NCBI GenBank assembly: GCA_963681975.1
Contig: OY820613.1
Coordinates: 2,976,001 to 3,040,000 of the forward strand
Source: JANELJ01 sp024511395
GTDB lineage: Bacteria > Pseudomonadota > Gammaproteobacteria > GRL18
Direction of reading: 5' to 3'
Length of the DNA stretch: 64,000 nt
This document shows, one piece after another, positions 1-8,662 of the stretch; positions within the stretch are counted from its first letter, which is position 1, and each line of letters begins with the position of its first letter. The notes beneath the pieces were generated by a model. That model saw nothing but the letters and a program-made list of their open reading frames with translations. It did not search any database and had not been told where the DNA came from. Both the position numbers and the translations under genes were made by a program.

Positions 1-597
1 TTCAATCAGAAAATCCACAACCTTAAACACGTTTTCATGATCATGCGCCAGAGTGCTATTAGTACGGTATTTACCCTGCACCACTATATTGGGTACGGAC
101 TTAATACCGTAGCTCTGGGTCATACTTTTAGCCCGGCGGGTTTTAGCTGCCATACTAAAAGAATTGAGTGCCTGTTCCAGTTTGTCACTGCTGACCCCAT
201 TGGCTTCAAACAGAACCTTGAGTTCATCAAAAGAACGCACTTTTTTACCTTTGCCGTGCATGGCATCAAAAATCAGCGGATGCATTTTTTCCTGTACACC
301 CAGAATTTCTGCTGCATAGTACAGGCTAGCCAGTGCTTCCCAGTTTTTACTGAATATCGCCGGCACATGCACAAATTCTACATTATCCGGCTTGGTCTTT
401 TTCCACTGCTCAATATAGGGTTCAAAACGATAGCAATGCGGACAGGCATAGGAGAAAAATTCAATCACCTGTACCTTACCATCGGTTGGAGCGTGTTGAG
501 CATTGGCCAGTACCTCATAATCAACACCTTCTTCATAGCCTGCCCAGGCCATGGAGGTAAAACCCAGTAACAAAAGCAGAGTTAAAATTTTACGCAT
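1..597 (-). CDS. dsbA: Thiol:disulfide interchange protein DsbA (C-terminus cut by window edge)
   Basis: Periplasmic oxidant that introduces disulfides into exported proteins. The ATG at 597 gives a signal peptide (about residues 1-19, ending AWA) followed by a thioredoxin fold. The redox motif CPHC is at about residues 52-55, in the context FFSYACPHCYRF, and the cis-proline segment is SVPNIVV. The frame is open to base 1, so the last residues lie outside the window. It follows ccsB on the same strand after about 50 bases. That suits a role in keeping the thiol balance needed for apocytochrome maturation, although DsbA has many other substrates. The motif and fold make the call firm; the exact paralogue (DsbA or a DsbA-like protein) cannot be settled from a partial sequence. 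Confidence 0.93.
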   Translation of the reverse strand, partial: MRKILTLLLLLGFTSMAWAGYEEGVDYEVLANAQHAPTDGKVQVIEFFSYACPHCYRFEPYIEQWKKTKPDNVEFVHVPAIFSKNWEALASLYYAAEILGVQEKMHPLIFDAMHGKGKKVRSFDELKVLFEANGVSSDKLEQALNSFSMAAKTRRAKSMTQSYGIKSVPNIVVQGKYRTNSTLAHDHENVFKVVDFLIE

Positions 598-650
598 ATT
601 TTTTCCTTTTATGTCAGTTTTCTATTATTTTGTTTTGTTTCTATTAACAG

Positions 651-1832
651 CTACAGCTCACCATAAGAATGCAGGCCGGAGAGAAACATATTCACACCGA
701 TAAATGCAAACAAGGTGACAAATAAACCAATTACCGCCCACCAGGCTAGGGGACGCCCACGCCAGCCTTTAGTCAGTCGCAGATGCAGCCAGGCCGCATA
801 ATTCAGCCAGACAATTAATGCCCAGGTTTCTTTCGGATCCCACGACCAGTAACCGCCCCAAGCTTCTGCCGCCCACATAGCCCCCAGAATGGTCGCTAGG
901 GTAAAAAAAGCAAAGCCCAGTGCAATAGCCTTATACATTACATCATCAACCACATCCAGGTCGGGCAGACGGCGGATAATCGGTCCGTCAGAACCCCGCT
1001 TAAGCATGGAGTCCTTGATCAGATAGGCTACTCCGAGCATGGCTGCCAGAGCAAAGGCGCCATAGCCGACAAAATTTGCTGGTACATGAATTTTCATCCA
1101 GTAACTCTGCAGGGCCGGAACCAGCGGCTGTATCTCACTGGCACCGCGCAAGCCAAAGCCGTACCACAGTAGAAAAGCCGCCGCTGAGCTGATCACCAGC
1201 AGCACAAAACCGCCCATATTATAGGTTTTACTTTTACCTTCGTAATACAGATAAAGCAGGGCGGTAATAATGGAGAATAAAATAAATACTTCGTACAGGT
1301 TACTGACGGGGATATGCCCTACGTCCACATGGATCAGATAGGATTCACGCCAGCGCACCAGCAAGCCCACCAGCCCCATGACGGTTGCCGACCAGGTCAT
1401 GGCTGAAGCGGTTTTATTAATAAATTCCGATCCGGTGACCAGGCCGATAAAATACGCCACCGTGGCCAGCACATACAGAGCCGACATCCACATAATGGCG
1501 TATTTACTGGAGATTAAAAATTTCAGGAAAAAGTTGCTTTCACCCAGAGCCAGATTATTACCATACAGTGAAATAGCAAACAGGCTTAATAAGGCCACCA
1601 CAATGGAATAAGCCCGCACCGATTTCCATAACCAGCCCCAGGCAATAATGGATAAACCGGTACCCAGCAAAATACCGGCTTCATAATTATCCATATACGC
1701 AGAATACTCATTCCAGGCATAGCCGCAGCCCAGTAGCACTGCTGCGGCCCAGCCCCAGTCAAACAGACTCAGAGAGCGCCAGAAGCTTTGTTTTTCAAAC
1801 ATATTCTGCATTTCAGAAGTGGTGTTGGACAT
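651..1832 (-). CDS. ccsB: Cytochrome c biogenesis protein CcsB (CcsA/ResC-type heme handling protein)
   Basis: Integral membrane half of the System II cytochrome c synthetase; with ResB it exports heme and ligates it to apocytochromes on the periplasmic side. The 393-residue protein has many hydrophobic segments. Near the C-terminus (about residues 325-355) it carries the tryptophan-rich WWD-type signature, seen here as WGGYWSWDPKETW. Conserved membrane histidines are also present, for example in YLIHVDVGHIPVSNLYE and in the C-terminal LSGLHSYGEL. It starts 24 bases after resB stops, so the two are probably co-transcribed. The family is also named CcsA or ResC in some genomes, and the symbol follows one common convention. 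Confidence 0.93.
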   Translation of the reverse strand: MSNTTSEMQNMFEKQSFWRSLSLFDWGWAAAVLLGCGYAWNEYSAYMDNYEAGILLGTGLSIIAWGWLWKSVRAYSIVVALLSLFAISLYGNNLALGESNFFLKFLISSKYAIMWMSALYVLATVAYFIGLVTGSEFINKTASAMTWSATVMGLVGLLVRWRESYLIHVDVGHIPVSNLYEVFILFSIITALLYLYYEGKSKTYNMGGFVLLVISSAAAFLLWYGFGLRGASEIQPLVPALQSYWMKIHVPANFVGYGAFALAAMLGVAYLIKDSMLKRGSDGPIIRRLPDLDVVDDVMYKAIALGFAFFTLATILGAMWAAEAWGGYWSWDPKETWALIVWLNYAAWLHLRLTKGWRGRPLAWWAVIGLFVTLFAFIGVNMFLSGLHSYGEL

Positions 1833-1856
1833 TATAGCTACCTGCTGGTTGTTATA

Positions 1857-3947
1857 TTAGTTGTCTTGTTTAAATTCTCTGTCCAGTAATTCGGACAGCG
1901 CCTCTAATTCTCTGGCAAACTCTTTCTGGTGACGATCACCGCTGCCGGCCACCAGTAGTTCATTCATCTGTCCGCCTTCTATGGGCTTAATTCTAATCCA
2001 GATCCGCTTATGTGCCACATAAAACATCAGCACGATACCTATGACCAGAAAAATACAGCCTAGGTACACCATATCCTTGACCGGTGCCCGGGTGATCTGG
2101 AAACCAGAAGCCTGTTTATGCTCAAAGGACTTAATCTGCACATAGAACGGCGCGTCATAATTTGCCAGTACACCCATAGTATTGACCAGATCATCGTAAT
2201 ATTGTTCCCGAGCCGAGGTAATATTATTGCCGATATCCACCCCTTCCTGCTGCAGTACTTCCAGATACACCGTACCCAGAATGGTATGCAGAACCTTGAA
2301 ATAGGATTCTGTAACGGCCTGATGCTTTTCTTCAGGTACCTTGTTATTAATATCTTCCAGCACCTGGTCAAAACCACCCTTATTAAACAGATCCTCCAGA
2401 CGCAGCATAACAACCGCCATCTGCTCCACCAGTTCCGGCTTCAGTTTGCGGTCACCCTGCAGCGACAGTTCAGCAGTTTTTCTGGAAATCCGCTCCATTT
2501 CCGCATGATTATTTAATAAGGAGCGAAAGGCAAAAAAGCGTTTCAAACTGAACTGCTCATCCACAGGAATAAACAGGTAGCGGAACGGTTCAGAAGTACT
2601 GCTGCGCACACCACTGAGGAAAAACATCCGTCCTTCCTGCTCCGTCGGTAATATATAATTAATATATTCTTTGGCCTGGCCGGAACTGTCCCGAATACGA
2701 AAAGTGAGTGTCGGTCCCATATTTTTAAACTTATGCCCAGTTTCTTCTGCTTTGGGATTGGGCTGAACATTACTGGCCTTAAACTCCACCAGTTCCAGTT
2801 TAACCTTGCCCTGTGCAGTTTCTATATCCCGGCTTTTGCCTACCACCTGTTTAAAGTTCTCAATATGCCGTGAGCCGTTTTCCAGTGACCAGAGCTGCAG
2901 ATCCATAATGGAGCCACCGTCATCAAAGGAAGCCTGATAAATTGCAAAGTCCTTATAAAAAAGAGGATGATTGACTTCAATGGTTTTACTGATTTTTTCA
3001 CCGGTTTGCAAATCCTCAATCACAATATCACTTTCAAAGGATTTGGGCATACCGGATTCATAATGTTCAATACGAAAATCATGCAGAGTCAGATTAAAGG
3101 GCAGTTCCTGCACCAGAAAACCGTTTCTCATCTGCAGAAACACAATATTGGTGGTACTGCCTTCAGGCAGGCTGATACTGCCGCGAAAGGCATGGTTGTC
3201 ATCCGGGCCCAGACGACTGATGGGCGGCACCTGTGATGCCAACAGATCCCGGGTTTCCGGTTTCAGCTGACTGGCCAGCTCTCTTAATTTAAGATTGAAA
3301 TTACCGTCATAGAGTGCACTTAAACAGATCAGAATAATGGCACCATGGGTAAACAGATAACCTAATCGATTGGCAGCCCCTTTTTTAGCTGCAATAGTCA
3401 GCACACCATTATCCAGTTGTTCACGGCTGCTGTAACCACCATTGACCAGCTTCTGTTTTACAAAAGCCGCCGCCTGTTCCTGAGTCTGTCCGGTTTTCCA
3501 TAGCTTGGAACAGTGCATTAATTTCAGGGATTTTTCTGACACATTCAGACGAAACTGACGCCATTCACGTAACATAAATGGCGCATAGTGATAGATACAG
3601 ACACTGGTGGACACCAACAAAAAGCCCAGTAAAAAGACAAACCACCAGGAACTATAGATATCAAACAGTTTCAGGGAACGGAACACTTCAAACCAGAACG
3701 GACCAAACTTGACGATATAAGTATTGTAGGCCTGATTCTGCTGCAAAATAGTACCAATAATCGAAGCAATGCCCACCACAACAAACAGGGTAATGGCCAC
3801 TTCCATAGAACCCAGGAAACTGAGCAGAACCCTACCCAGCCCATGTTCACCACGACTGGAGCGGTGCCGTGTCACACGGCTGCTGGTTTCAGCCGGTTCA
3901 GTATTTTCAGCGGATTGATTACTGGAATGTTGCTTTTCCTGATTCAC
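1857..3947 (-). CDS. resB: Cytochrome c biogenesis protein ResB (Ccs1 family)
   Basis: Second half of the System II cytochrome c synthetase. The 696-residue protein has the expected plan: a polar Ser/Arg-rich N-terminus, membrane segments at about residues 45-65 and 100-120, a third near 195-215, a large periplasmic domain, and a last membrane segment near 640-660 before a charged tail. The start codon is GTG (MNQEKQ). The gene lies directly upstream of ccsB and downstream of two soluble cytochrome c genes, which is a coherent set. No ccmA-H (System I) genes are seen in the window. Confidence 0.92.
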   Translation of the reverse strand: MNQEKQHSSNQSAENTEPAETSSRVTRHRSSRGEHGLGRVLLSFLGSMEVAITLFVVVGIASIIGTILQQNQAYNTYIVKFGPFWFEVFRSLKLFDIYSSWWFVFLLGFLLVSTSVCIYHYAPFMLREWRQFRLNVSEKSLKLMHCSKLWKTGQTQEQAAAFVKQKLVNGGYSSREQLDNGVLTIAAKKGAANRLGYLFTHGAIILICLSALYDGNFNLKLRELASQLKPETRDLLASQVPPISRLGPDDNHAFRGSISLPEGSTTNIVFLQMRNGFLVQELPFNLTLHDFRIEHYESGMPKSFESDIVIEDLQTGEKISKTIEVNHPLFYKDFAIYQASFDDGGSIMDLQLWSLENGSRHIENFKQVVGKSRDIETAQGKVKLELVEFKASNVQPNPKAEETGHKFKNMGPTLTFRIRDSSGQAKEYINYILPTEQEGRMFFLSGVRSSTSEPFRYLFIPVDEQFSLKRFFAFRSLLNNHAEMERISRKTAELSLQGDRKLKPELVEQMAVVMLRLEDLFNKGGFDQVLEDINNKVPEEKHQAVTESYFKVLHTILGTVYLEVLQQEGVDIGNNITSAREQYYDDLVNTMGVLANYDAPFYVQIKSFEHKQASGFQITRAPVKDMVYLGCIFLVIGIVLMFYVAHKRIWIRIKPIEGGQMNELLVAGSGDRHQKEFARELEALSELLDREFKQDN

Positions 3948-4021
3948 AAATAAACTCTACTTCTCTTTAAAACGTTCTCATTAAATTTTTTATCAAGATC
4001 TAATATCAAAACAGCCCTGTC

Positions 4022-4057
4022 AAAAAAAAGGGGTGGTCAAAGACCACCCCTTTTTTT
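4022..4057. terminator. Bidirectional-type intrinsic terminator after cytochrome c4
   Basis: A near-perfect hairpin (A-run, GGGGTGGTC, AAA, GACCACCCC, T-run) lies between the cytochrome c4 stop and the resB start. It should end the c4/c5 transcript, so resB-ccsB probably has its own promoter in 3948-4021. Confidence 0.85.
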
Positions 4058-4112
4058 ATATCACTTAACAGTTAAGGCTTTGAACGCTAGAACTGCAGCT
4101 GTTGGTTTAAAT

Positions 4113-4739
4113 TTATGGATTTAAACCCTGGATATATTGTGCAACGGCTTTAATTTCCGGATCACTCATGCGTTTGACCGCATTACGCATCATTTTGCTG
4201 GCATCATTATGACGGCCCATGGCATCATTATTCTGAGCGGCAGTTCGGAAATTCTTCAGCTGATTTTCCACATAAGTAGCTTTCTGACTGGACAACTGTG
4301 GGAAACCTGAACCTGGGTTGCCGGCACCGGTAGGTCCATGACAGGCCATACAGGCAGGTACACCAATTTCAGAAATACCACCTTTATAAATTGCTTCACC
4401 GGCATCAACCAGCGCCGCATCAGCCTGGCCCGCTTTTATTTTCTGAGTCGCAAAGAAAGCAGAAATGTCCTGCATCGCCTGATCGTCCAGAGGCAGAATC
4501 ATGGCATCCATGGTTGGATCCTTACGTTTGCCTGCTTTAAAATCTTTCATCTGCTTATACAGATAGGAGGCGCTTTGCCCGGCAAGATTAGGAAAATTCG
4601 GTGCAATTGAATTTCCATCCGCACCGTGACATGCAAAACAACTTGCAGCTTTAGCCTTACCCACTTCCGTATCACCGGCGGCGTGTACGACACCTGTTAA
4701 ACCTGCTACCAGAGCAATAGCAATAGCAATTTTTTTCAT
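4113..4739 (-). CDS. Cytochrome c4, di-heme
   Basis: Periplasmic two-heme electron carrier, typically a donor to terminal oxidases such as cbb3. The start at 4739 (MKKIAIAIALVAGLTGVVHA) gives a clean signal peptide and has AGGAAG upstream. A longer reading to 4802 has no such support. Two CXXCH heme sites are visible, SCFACHG and PACMACHG, each in its own cytochrome c lobe. Methionines in MDAMILPL and the C-terminal MMRNAVKRMSD are likely axial-ligand regions. At about 208 residues it has the usual cytochrome c4 length. It lies downstream of the mono-heme cytochrome c5 gene on the same strand. Confidence 0.93.
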   Translation of the reverse strand: MKKIAIAIALVAGLTGVVHAAGDTEVGKAKAASCFACHGADGNSIAPNFPNLAGQSASYLYKQMKDFKAGKRKDPTMDAMILPLDDQAMQDISAFFATQKIKAGQADAALVDAGEAIYKGGISEIGVPACMACHGPTGAGNPGSGFPQLSSQKATYVENQLKNFRTAAQNNDAMGRHNDASKMMRNAVKRMSDPEIKAVAQYIQGLNP

Positions 4740-4846
4740 GGTTCTTCCTAAATCTTGTTCTTGATAAAATGGCGATATAAAACCGGTAACGACTGCTTTC
4801 ATTGAAAGTAACTGGAAACAGTCGTTATGGGCTTTTTATTGAATAT

Positions 4847-5146
4847 TTACTGGACCTTGCTGACCATAAACTCAACCACTTCACGGATTTGAGCTTCAGT
4901 CATCTGAGTACCACCCTTAGGAGGCATAGCACCTTTACCGGTTAATACAGTTTTGACCAATGCATCAACACCCTTACCAACACGGGGTGCCCATAATTTT
5001 TTATCGCCCAACTTGGGAGCTCCGGCAACACCGGCATCATGACAGGCAAAACAGGCTGTCTTATACAGTGCAGCACCATCAGCAAAAACAGCAGAAGAAC
5101 CCGCAACCAGAGCAGCGGCCACTAATAATTTAATACTTTTTTTCAT
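4847..5146 (-). CDS. Cytochrome c5 (small class I cytochrome c)
   Basis: Small periplasmic mono-heme cytochrome. The 99-residue protein has an N-terminal signal peptide (MKKSIKLLVAAALVAGSSAVFA), one CFACH heme site and the c5-type stretch GAPKLGDKKLW. The sixth ligand Met lies in KGAMPPKGG. It is followed by cytochrome c4 with about 107 bases between, and the pair is a common gammaproteobacterial donor module for oxidases. Transcription starts in the 278-base gap shared with engB, which holds an FNR-like palindrome. Confidence 0.93.
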   Translation of the reverse strand: MKKSIKLLVAAALVAGSSAVFADGAALYKTACFACHDAGVAGAPKLGDKKLWAPRVGKGVDALVKTVLTGKGAMPPKGGTQMTEAQIREVVEFMVSKVQ

Positions 5147-5341
5147 TATTAACTCCAGATTAATTATATTTATACCACATCACTTAAACCGCATATTTCA
5201 ACAAAAGTTCAACTCTTAATTCTACAATTAAAGTTAAGCTTAAGTCCGGCAAAGTAGACATCGCACAGAAAATATTTTACACAAAACAAAGTCGCTTGAC
5301 CAACATTTGTTCATAATAAAGTGCTAAAATAACCTATTATA

Positions 5342-5355
5342 TTGATCTACACCAA
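5342..5355. promoter_or_regulatory. Putative FNR/ANR-type operator between cytochrome c5 and engB
   Basis: TTGATCTACACCAA matches 9 of 10 defined positions of the FNR consensus TTGAT-N4-ATCAA. It lies between divergent genes, about 195 bases from the c5 start and 70 from engB. It would fit oxygen control of the cytochromes, but the distance to a promoter is unknown. Confidence 0.4.
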
Positions 5356-5424
5356 GTTTTATATGTCCGTTTTTCGACTTGGCTGACTATAGATTAACCA
5401 TTTTTAACTGAACCGGGGCTTAAC

Positions 5425-6045
5425 ATGGCCGAAAATAACAATCAGAAGCCCAATCTCTATCGCAAGGCTGAATTTTTACTCAGCGTCAATAAATGGGCCG
5501 ATCTGCCTGCTGACAGTATTACCGAAGTGGCATTTGCCGGCCGTTCCAATGCCGGTAAATCCAGTGCTATTAATGCCATTACCGACATCAAAACCCTGTG
5601 CCGAACCTCTAAAACACCCGGTCGAACCCAGATGATCAATTATTTTACTGTCTCTGAAGGGAAACACCTAGTGGATCTGCCCGGCTACGGCTATGCCAAA
5701 GTGCCTGTTAAGATTAAACAGCACTGGCAGAATCTGCTGGAACGCTATCTGGTGGAACGTCCCATGCTCAAGGGAGTGGTCATGATTATGGATGTCCGCC
5801 GTCCATTGACAGAATATGATGTGCTGATGCTGCAATGGTGTCAGCGTGCCGAAATGCCGACCCATATACTGCTCACCAAGGCAGACAAGTTCAAACGCGG
5901 CGCGGCCCAGAATATCCTGCTTAAAGTCCGGCGCACCCTGAAAGAAGAATACCCCAGTACCACGGTACAGCTATTTTCGGCACTGAAAAAGACCGGTCTG
6001 GATGAGGCTCGTGCCCATCTGGATGAATGGTTTAACCTAAATTAA
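5425..6045 (+). CDS. engB: Ribosome biogenesis GTP-binding protein EngB/YsxC/YihA
   Basis: Essential TRAFAC-class GTPase that assists assembly of the large ribosomal subunit. Its 206 residues contain the G-motifs in order: G1 GRSNAGKS (about residue 40), the TPGRT switch region, G3 DLPGYGYAK (about 80), G4 TKAD (about 150) and G5 SALKKTG. It is divergent from the cytochrome c5/c4 genes. Its stop codon overlaps by four bases the end of the convergent HD-GYP remnant, so rearrangement has brought foreign sequence right up to engB. Confidence 0.95.
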   Translation: MAENNNQKPNLYRKAEFLLSVNKWADLPADSITEVAFAGRSNAGKSSAINAITDIKTLCRTSKTPGRTQMINYFTVSEGKHLVDLPGYGYAKVPVKIKQHWQNLLERYLVERPMLKGVVMIMDVRRPLTEYDVLMLQWCQRAEMPTHILLTKADKFKRGAAQNILLKVRRTLKEEYPSTTVQLFSALKKTGLDEARAHLDEWFNLN

Positions 6046-6279
6046 TCTTTAAATTTCTCTGCAATATTTTTAAACGCACTCTGTAATACTTCAAAGGCAT
6101 CCACAATATCCGGGTCAAAATGACGGCCTTTCTGTTTCAGGATCAGGTTGACGGGAATTTTATTGCCTTTAAGGCCGTATGGATAGCTGGAGCCGTCCCA
6201 TTTTTCATGATGAGTGAGGGTGATTTCTCTGGCTACCCGCAAAAAAGATGTGGAACCCAGTTCATTTTCGGCTCGGATA
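6042..6279 (-). pseudogene. HD-GYP domain (cyclic-di-GMP phosphodiesterase) C-terminal remnant
   Basis: The last 80 or so codons of the chimeric frame are not transposase. The segment VAREITLTHHEKWDGSSYP is the hallmark of HD-GYP phosphodiesterases, which degrade cyclic di-GMP. Only the part from the HHEKWDGSGYP region onward remains. Within it, the stretch normally found between the GLKGxxIP segment and the GKHFDP segment is also missing: IPVNLILK joins straight to GRHFDPDIVDAF. The N-terminal domains and the HD metal site are gone, replaced by an IS5-type transposase whose frame runs into this one. It cannot be functional. Confidence 0.8.
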
Positions 6280-7484
6280 ATGGCATCACCGACTGTGCCT
6301 TTGAGGTAGCAGCGATCTAAACGGCCATCGTTTTTCATATGACCGATTTCAGGCTCAATCGCACTGCGCCGTTTTAATGCCTTTTTAATACTTCGGGTAA
6401 CGCCTCGCTTCTGACCTGAGATAAAAACTTTAGTGTCTTTTACTTCATGTCCACGATAACCCCGGTCAACAAAGCACTGTTCCGACTGTACGGCTGTAAA
6501 CTGTTTTATTTGTTCCAGTTGTGGCAGCAAGGTATGTCCATCATAAGGATTGCCCGGACAACTTTGAGCACCAATAACAAAGCCTTCCTTGTTAGTTACC
6601 GCGATACTGGTTTTAACTCCAAATTCATAAGGCTTATGAGCTTTGCCTTTACTGATACACTCGACTTCAGGAGCATGTAAACTGTAAAGCTTGTTCTTAC
6701 TGTGCTGCTCCTGCTCAATTAGTTTCTGAGCCTGTTTTAGAGCTACTTCAAACAGAGACTGAATATCAACAGAATAATTGGGCAGTTGTCGTTCAATATC
6801 CCGTTTAACACGACCTAAACGGGATTTCAGTTTATTGTTCATTTTCTTCATGCGTTTAAACTGTTTTGCATGTGCATAACGACTGGCCATTAGTACATAT
6901 TGCGGCCCAACCCGATTATAGTTCTGGCGCAGTTTAATACCGTGCTCTTTGGACAGTTTAACCAGGTTTTCTCTGGCTTTGTTCAGGAGCTTTGAATCGG
7001 TTGGAAAAGCGATGTTCTTTTCCTGTACGGTAGTATCTACCGTGACTTTCTTTAAACTGCCGGGCTTTATGGTTTTACTCTTTAGTCCGGCTTTAATGGT
7101 TTCAATCAGTAATTTTTCACTGCCTGATTTACCCGGCCGGTTACGCCATTTGGTCATGGTCACAGGGTGTATGGGCATCTTATGCTGAAAGTATTCTTCT
7201 CCACAAAAATATTGCCAGTACGGATTTTCTGTCCAGCCTTTTACTACCTGTTCATCTGATAAATCATGCAGGTGTTTCAGGTAATGCAATCCTGCAATCA
7301 AACGAGTGCGTATGGCAGGAGCACCTTTAGTGGATACAAACAAAGCGCCCCATTCTTTATCAGGACTTTCCCAGTCTATGTGTTTTGATAACTTAATCAA
7401 CTCATGGTTTATGTCCAGCATGTTTTCAAGGCGCATCCTGAACAGGTCTTCCTGAGGTATTTTTGGCTGTTTCTCTGGCTTCAT
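6042..7484 (-). CDS. Chimeric ORF: IS5-family transposase body fused to HD-GYP tail
   Basis: A continuous 480-codon frame in which residues 1 to about 401 match the intact IS5-type transposases elsewhere in this window. The remainder is the HD-GYP remnant. The normal transposase C-terminus after KGTVGDAI (NVVMVAAGHN...) is missing. The catalytic aspartates (DTTVQEKN, DRGYRGHE) and the C-terminal acidic region (RSAIEPEIGHMKNDGR) are still there. The right terminal repeat is lost, so the element cannot move as a unit. The fusion most likely results from a deletion that began inside the IS. Confidence 0.7.
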   Translation of the reverse strand: MKPEKQPKIPQEDLFRMRLENMLDINHELIKLSKHIDWESPDKEWGALFVSTKGAPAIRTRLIAGLHYLKHLHDLSDEQVVKGWTENPYWQYFCGEEYFQHKMPIHPVTMTKWRNRPGKSGSEKLLIETIKAGLKSKTIKPGSLKKVTVDTTVQEKNIAFPTDSKLLNKARENLVKLSKEHGIKLRQNYNRVGPQYVLMASRYAHAKQFKRMKKMNNKLKSRLGRVKRDIERQLPNYSVDIQSLFEVALKQAQKLIEQEQHSKNKLYSLHAPEVECISKGKAHKPYEFGVKTSIAVTNKEGFVIGAQSCPGNPYDGHTLLPQLEQIKQFTAVQSEQCFVDRGYRGHEVKDTKVFISGQKRGVTRSIKKALKRRSAIEPEIGHMKNDGRLDRCYLKGTVGDAIIRAENELGSTSFLRVAREITLTHHEKWDGSSYPYGLKGNKIPVNLILKQKGRHFDPDIVDAFEVLQSAFKNIAEKFKD

Positions 7485-7604
7485 TCTGGTCTGGAAATTT
7501 GCAAGGTAATAAGGCTTATTTTACCAAAAACCTGCAAATTTAACACCCATAATTCGCCAATATTTCCTTATAAATCAATGTGCTATAATTTATTCAGGTC
7601 GGAC
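6278..7604 (-). mobile_element. IS5-family element, copy 1 (3'-truncated)
   Basis: The outer end at 7604 has the terminal repeat GTCCGACCTGAATAA (read on the minus strand), shared with the other copies. The other end is cut at about 6278 by the HD-GYP junction. The element is inserted in an IS982-type element: the flanking bases TAAATACAG continue that element's sequence. Full copies here are 1498 bp. Confidence 0.8.
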
Positions 7605-8485
7605 TAAATACAGAGAGTTTTCATATCACTCTCATCTATTCTGATTGTCGGCTTGTCTTTTTTATGACAATAGGCAATCAGAGAACCAATAAGCTTCAAC
7701 ATAAAACCACTTACGCTTCTATGACGTGAATGTTCAATCTGTGTAATATTTTTTAGCTGCTCATTAACCGTTTCAATTATAAAACGTTTTTTCAGCATAA
7801 TCTTATCCCACAATGCAATGGCACGTGGTTTCATGTTTCGTCTGACATGGGTAATAAGCCCGACATCCTGTTCAAACAGTTCATCACTTAAAAGACTGGA
7901 GACATAGCCTTTGTCACCATAAAGCTTTCCATATAAGTCTTTGGCCATTTCAGGAACCGGTTTTCTGTCATCTACATTACCGGCCGTCAATTTAGTGGCC
8001 AGTATTTCATCTTTATGATTAATGATCAGGTGAAGTTTAAACCCATAGAACCACCCCATGGTCGATTTGCCTCGCTGAGCAATACCATCAAAGACTTTAT
8101 GCCTGGGTATGCGAATGTTGTGGCATACTTTAATGCTGCTCGCATCAACAAAGGCAATTCCGGTTGGCTTTCCTTTGCAATGAGTAAAGTAAGCGCATAA
8201 TGGCACCAGTACCGATGACATCACTCACAGGAAACGGCTATAGCTCAATAAATTTGGAAACTCTTTCCTAAGATGTTGATGCACATGGCATAAATAATAA
8301 CTCTTAAAATCTTTGTAATGTGACTGATGAAAGTTAATCAGGATAGTCATCAGTTCACCGGGGCTCATTACACCTTGTCGTCTTCTCTTTTTATCACCGG
8401 ATTCCAGCAGTGTTTTTTCCCATTCAGGATAAAAGAACTGGTTGAAATCATCAATATTACAATACAATTCATCTATAGTAGTCAC
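7605..8485 (-). pseudogene. IS982-family transposase, nonsense mutation
   Basis: The reading frame MTTIDELYCNIDDFNQFF... is interrupted after SYSRFL by TGA (8222-8224 region). The sister copy at 19.7 kb has GGA (SYTRFLGVMSS), so a single base change split the gene into 86- and 206-codon parts. The catalytic part is otherwise complete here, with FVDASSIKVCHN, YGDKGYVSSLL and the C-terminal KKRFIIETVNEQLKN, giving the D-D-E pattern of IS982 transposases. Confidence 0.8.
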
Positions 8486-8589
8486 TTGCCTGTTCCTTGT
8501 TCAAATTCATTTGATTTGGTCATTAAATGATCTGATCGAGAAACAGGCATTTAGTTCAATATTTTTTAGTTCTTATCCAGAATTCAGGT
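7605..8589 (-). mobile_element. IS982-family element, copy 1 (partial)
   Basis: The right end carries the terminal repeat ACCTGAATTCTGGATAAG (minus strand), ending at 8589. The left end is lost because an IS5-type element lies there. The element sits about 75 bases downstream of ftsX. Confidence 0.8.
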
Positions 8590-8662
8590 AGTAATAATAA
8601 ATTACTGTATCAAAAATAATAAAGCTGGGTCAACCAATCAGTGAATATTGAGTTTTAAATTG

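Noticed and set aside
4740..4802. Longer N-terminus for cytochrome c4
   Set aside because: The extra 21 residues would put a polar stretch before an otherwise perfect signal peptide, and the internal ATG has a good ribosome site.
5296..5330. Sigma-70 promoter for engB (TTGACC with a downstream TAAAAT)
   Set aside because: The spacing is 23 bases, too long for a convincing promoter.
6042..7484. Functional transposase-phosphodiesterase fusion
   Set aside because: The HD-GYP part lacks the HD metal ligands and has an internal deletion, and the IS lacks one end; a deletion scar explains it better.
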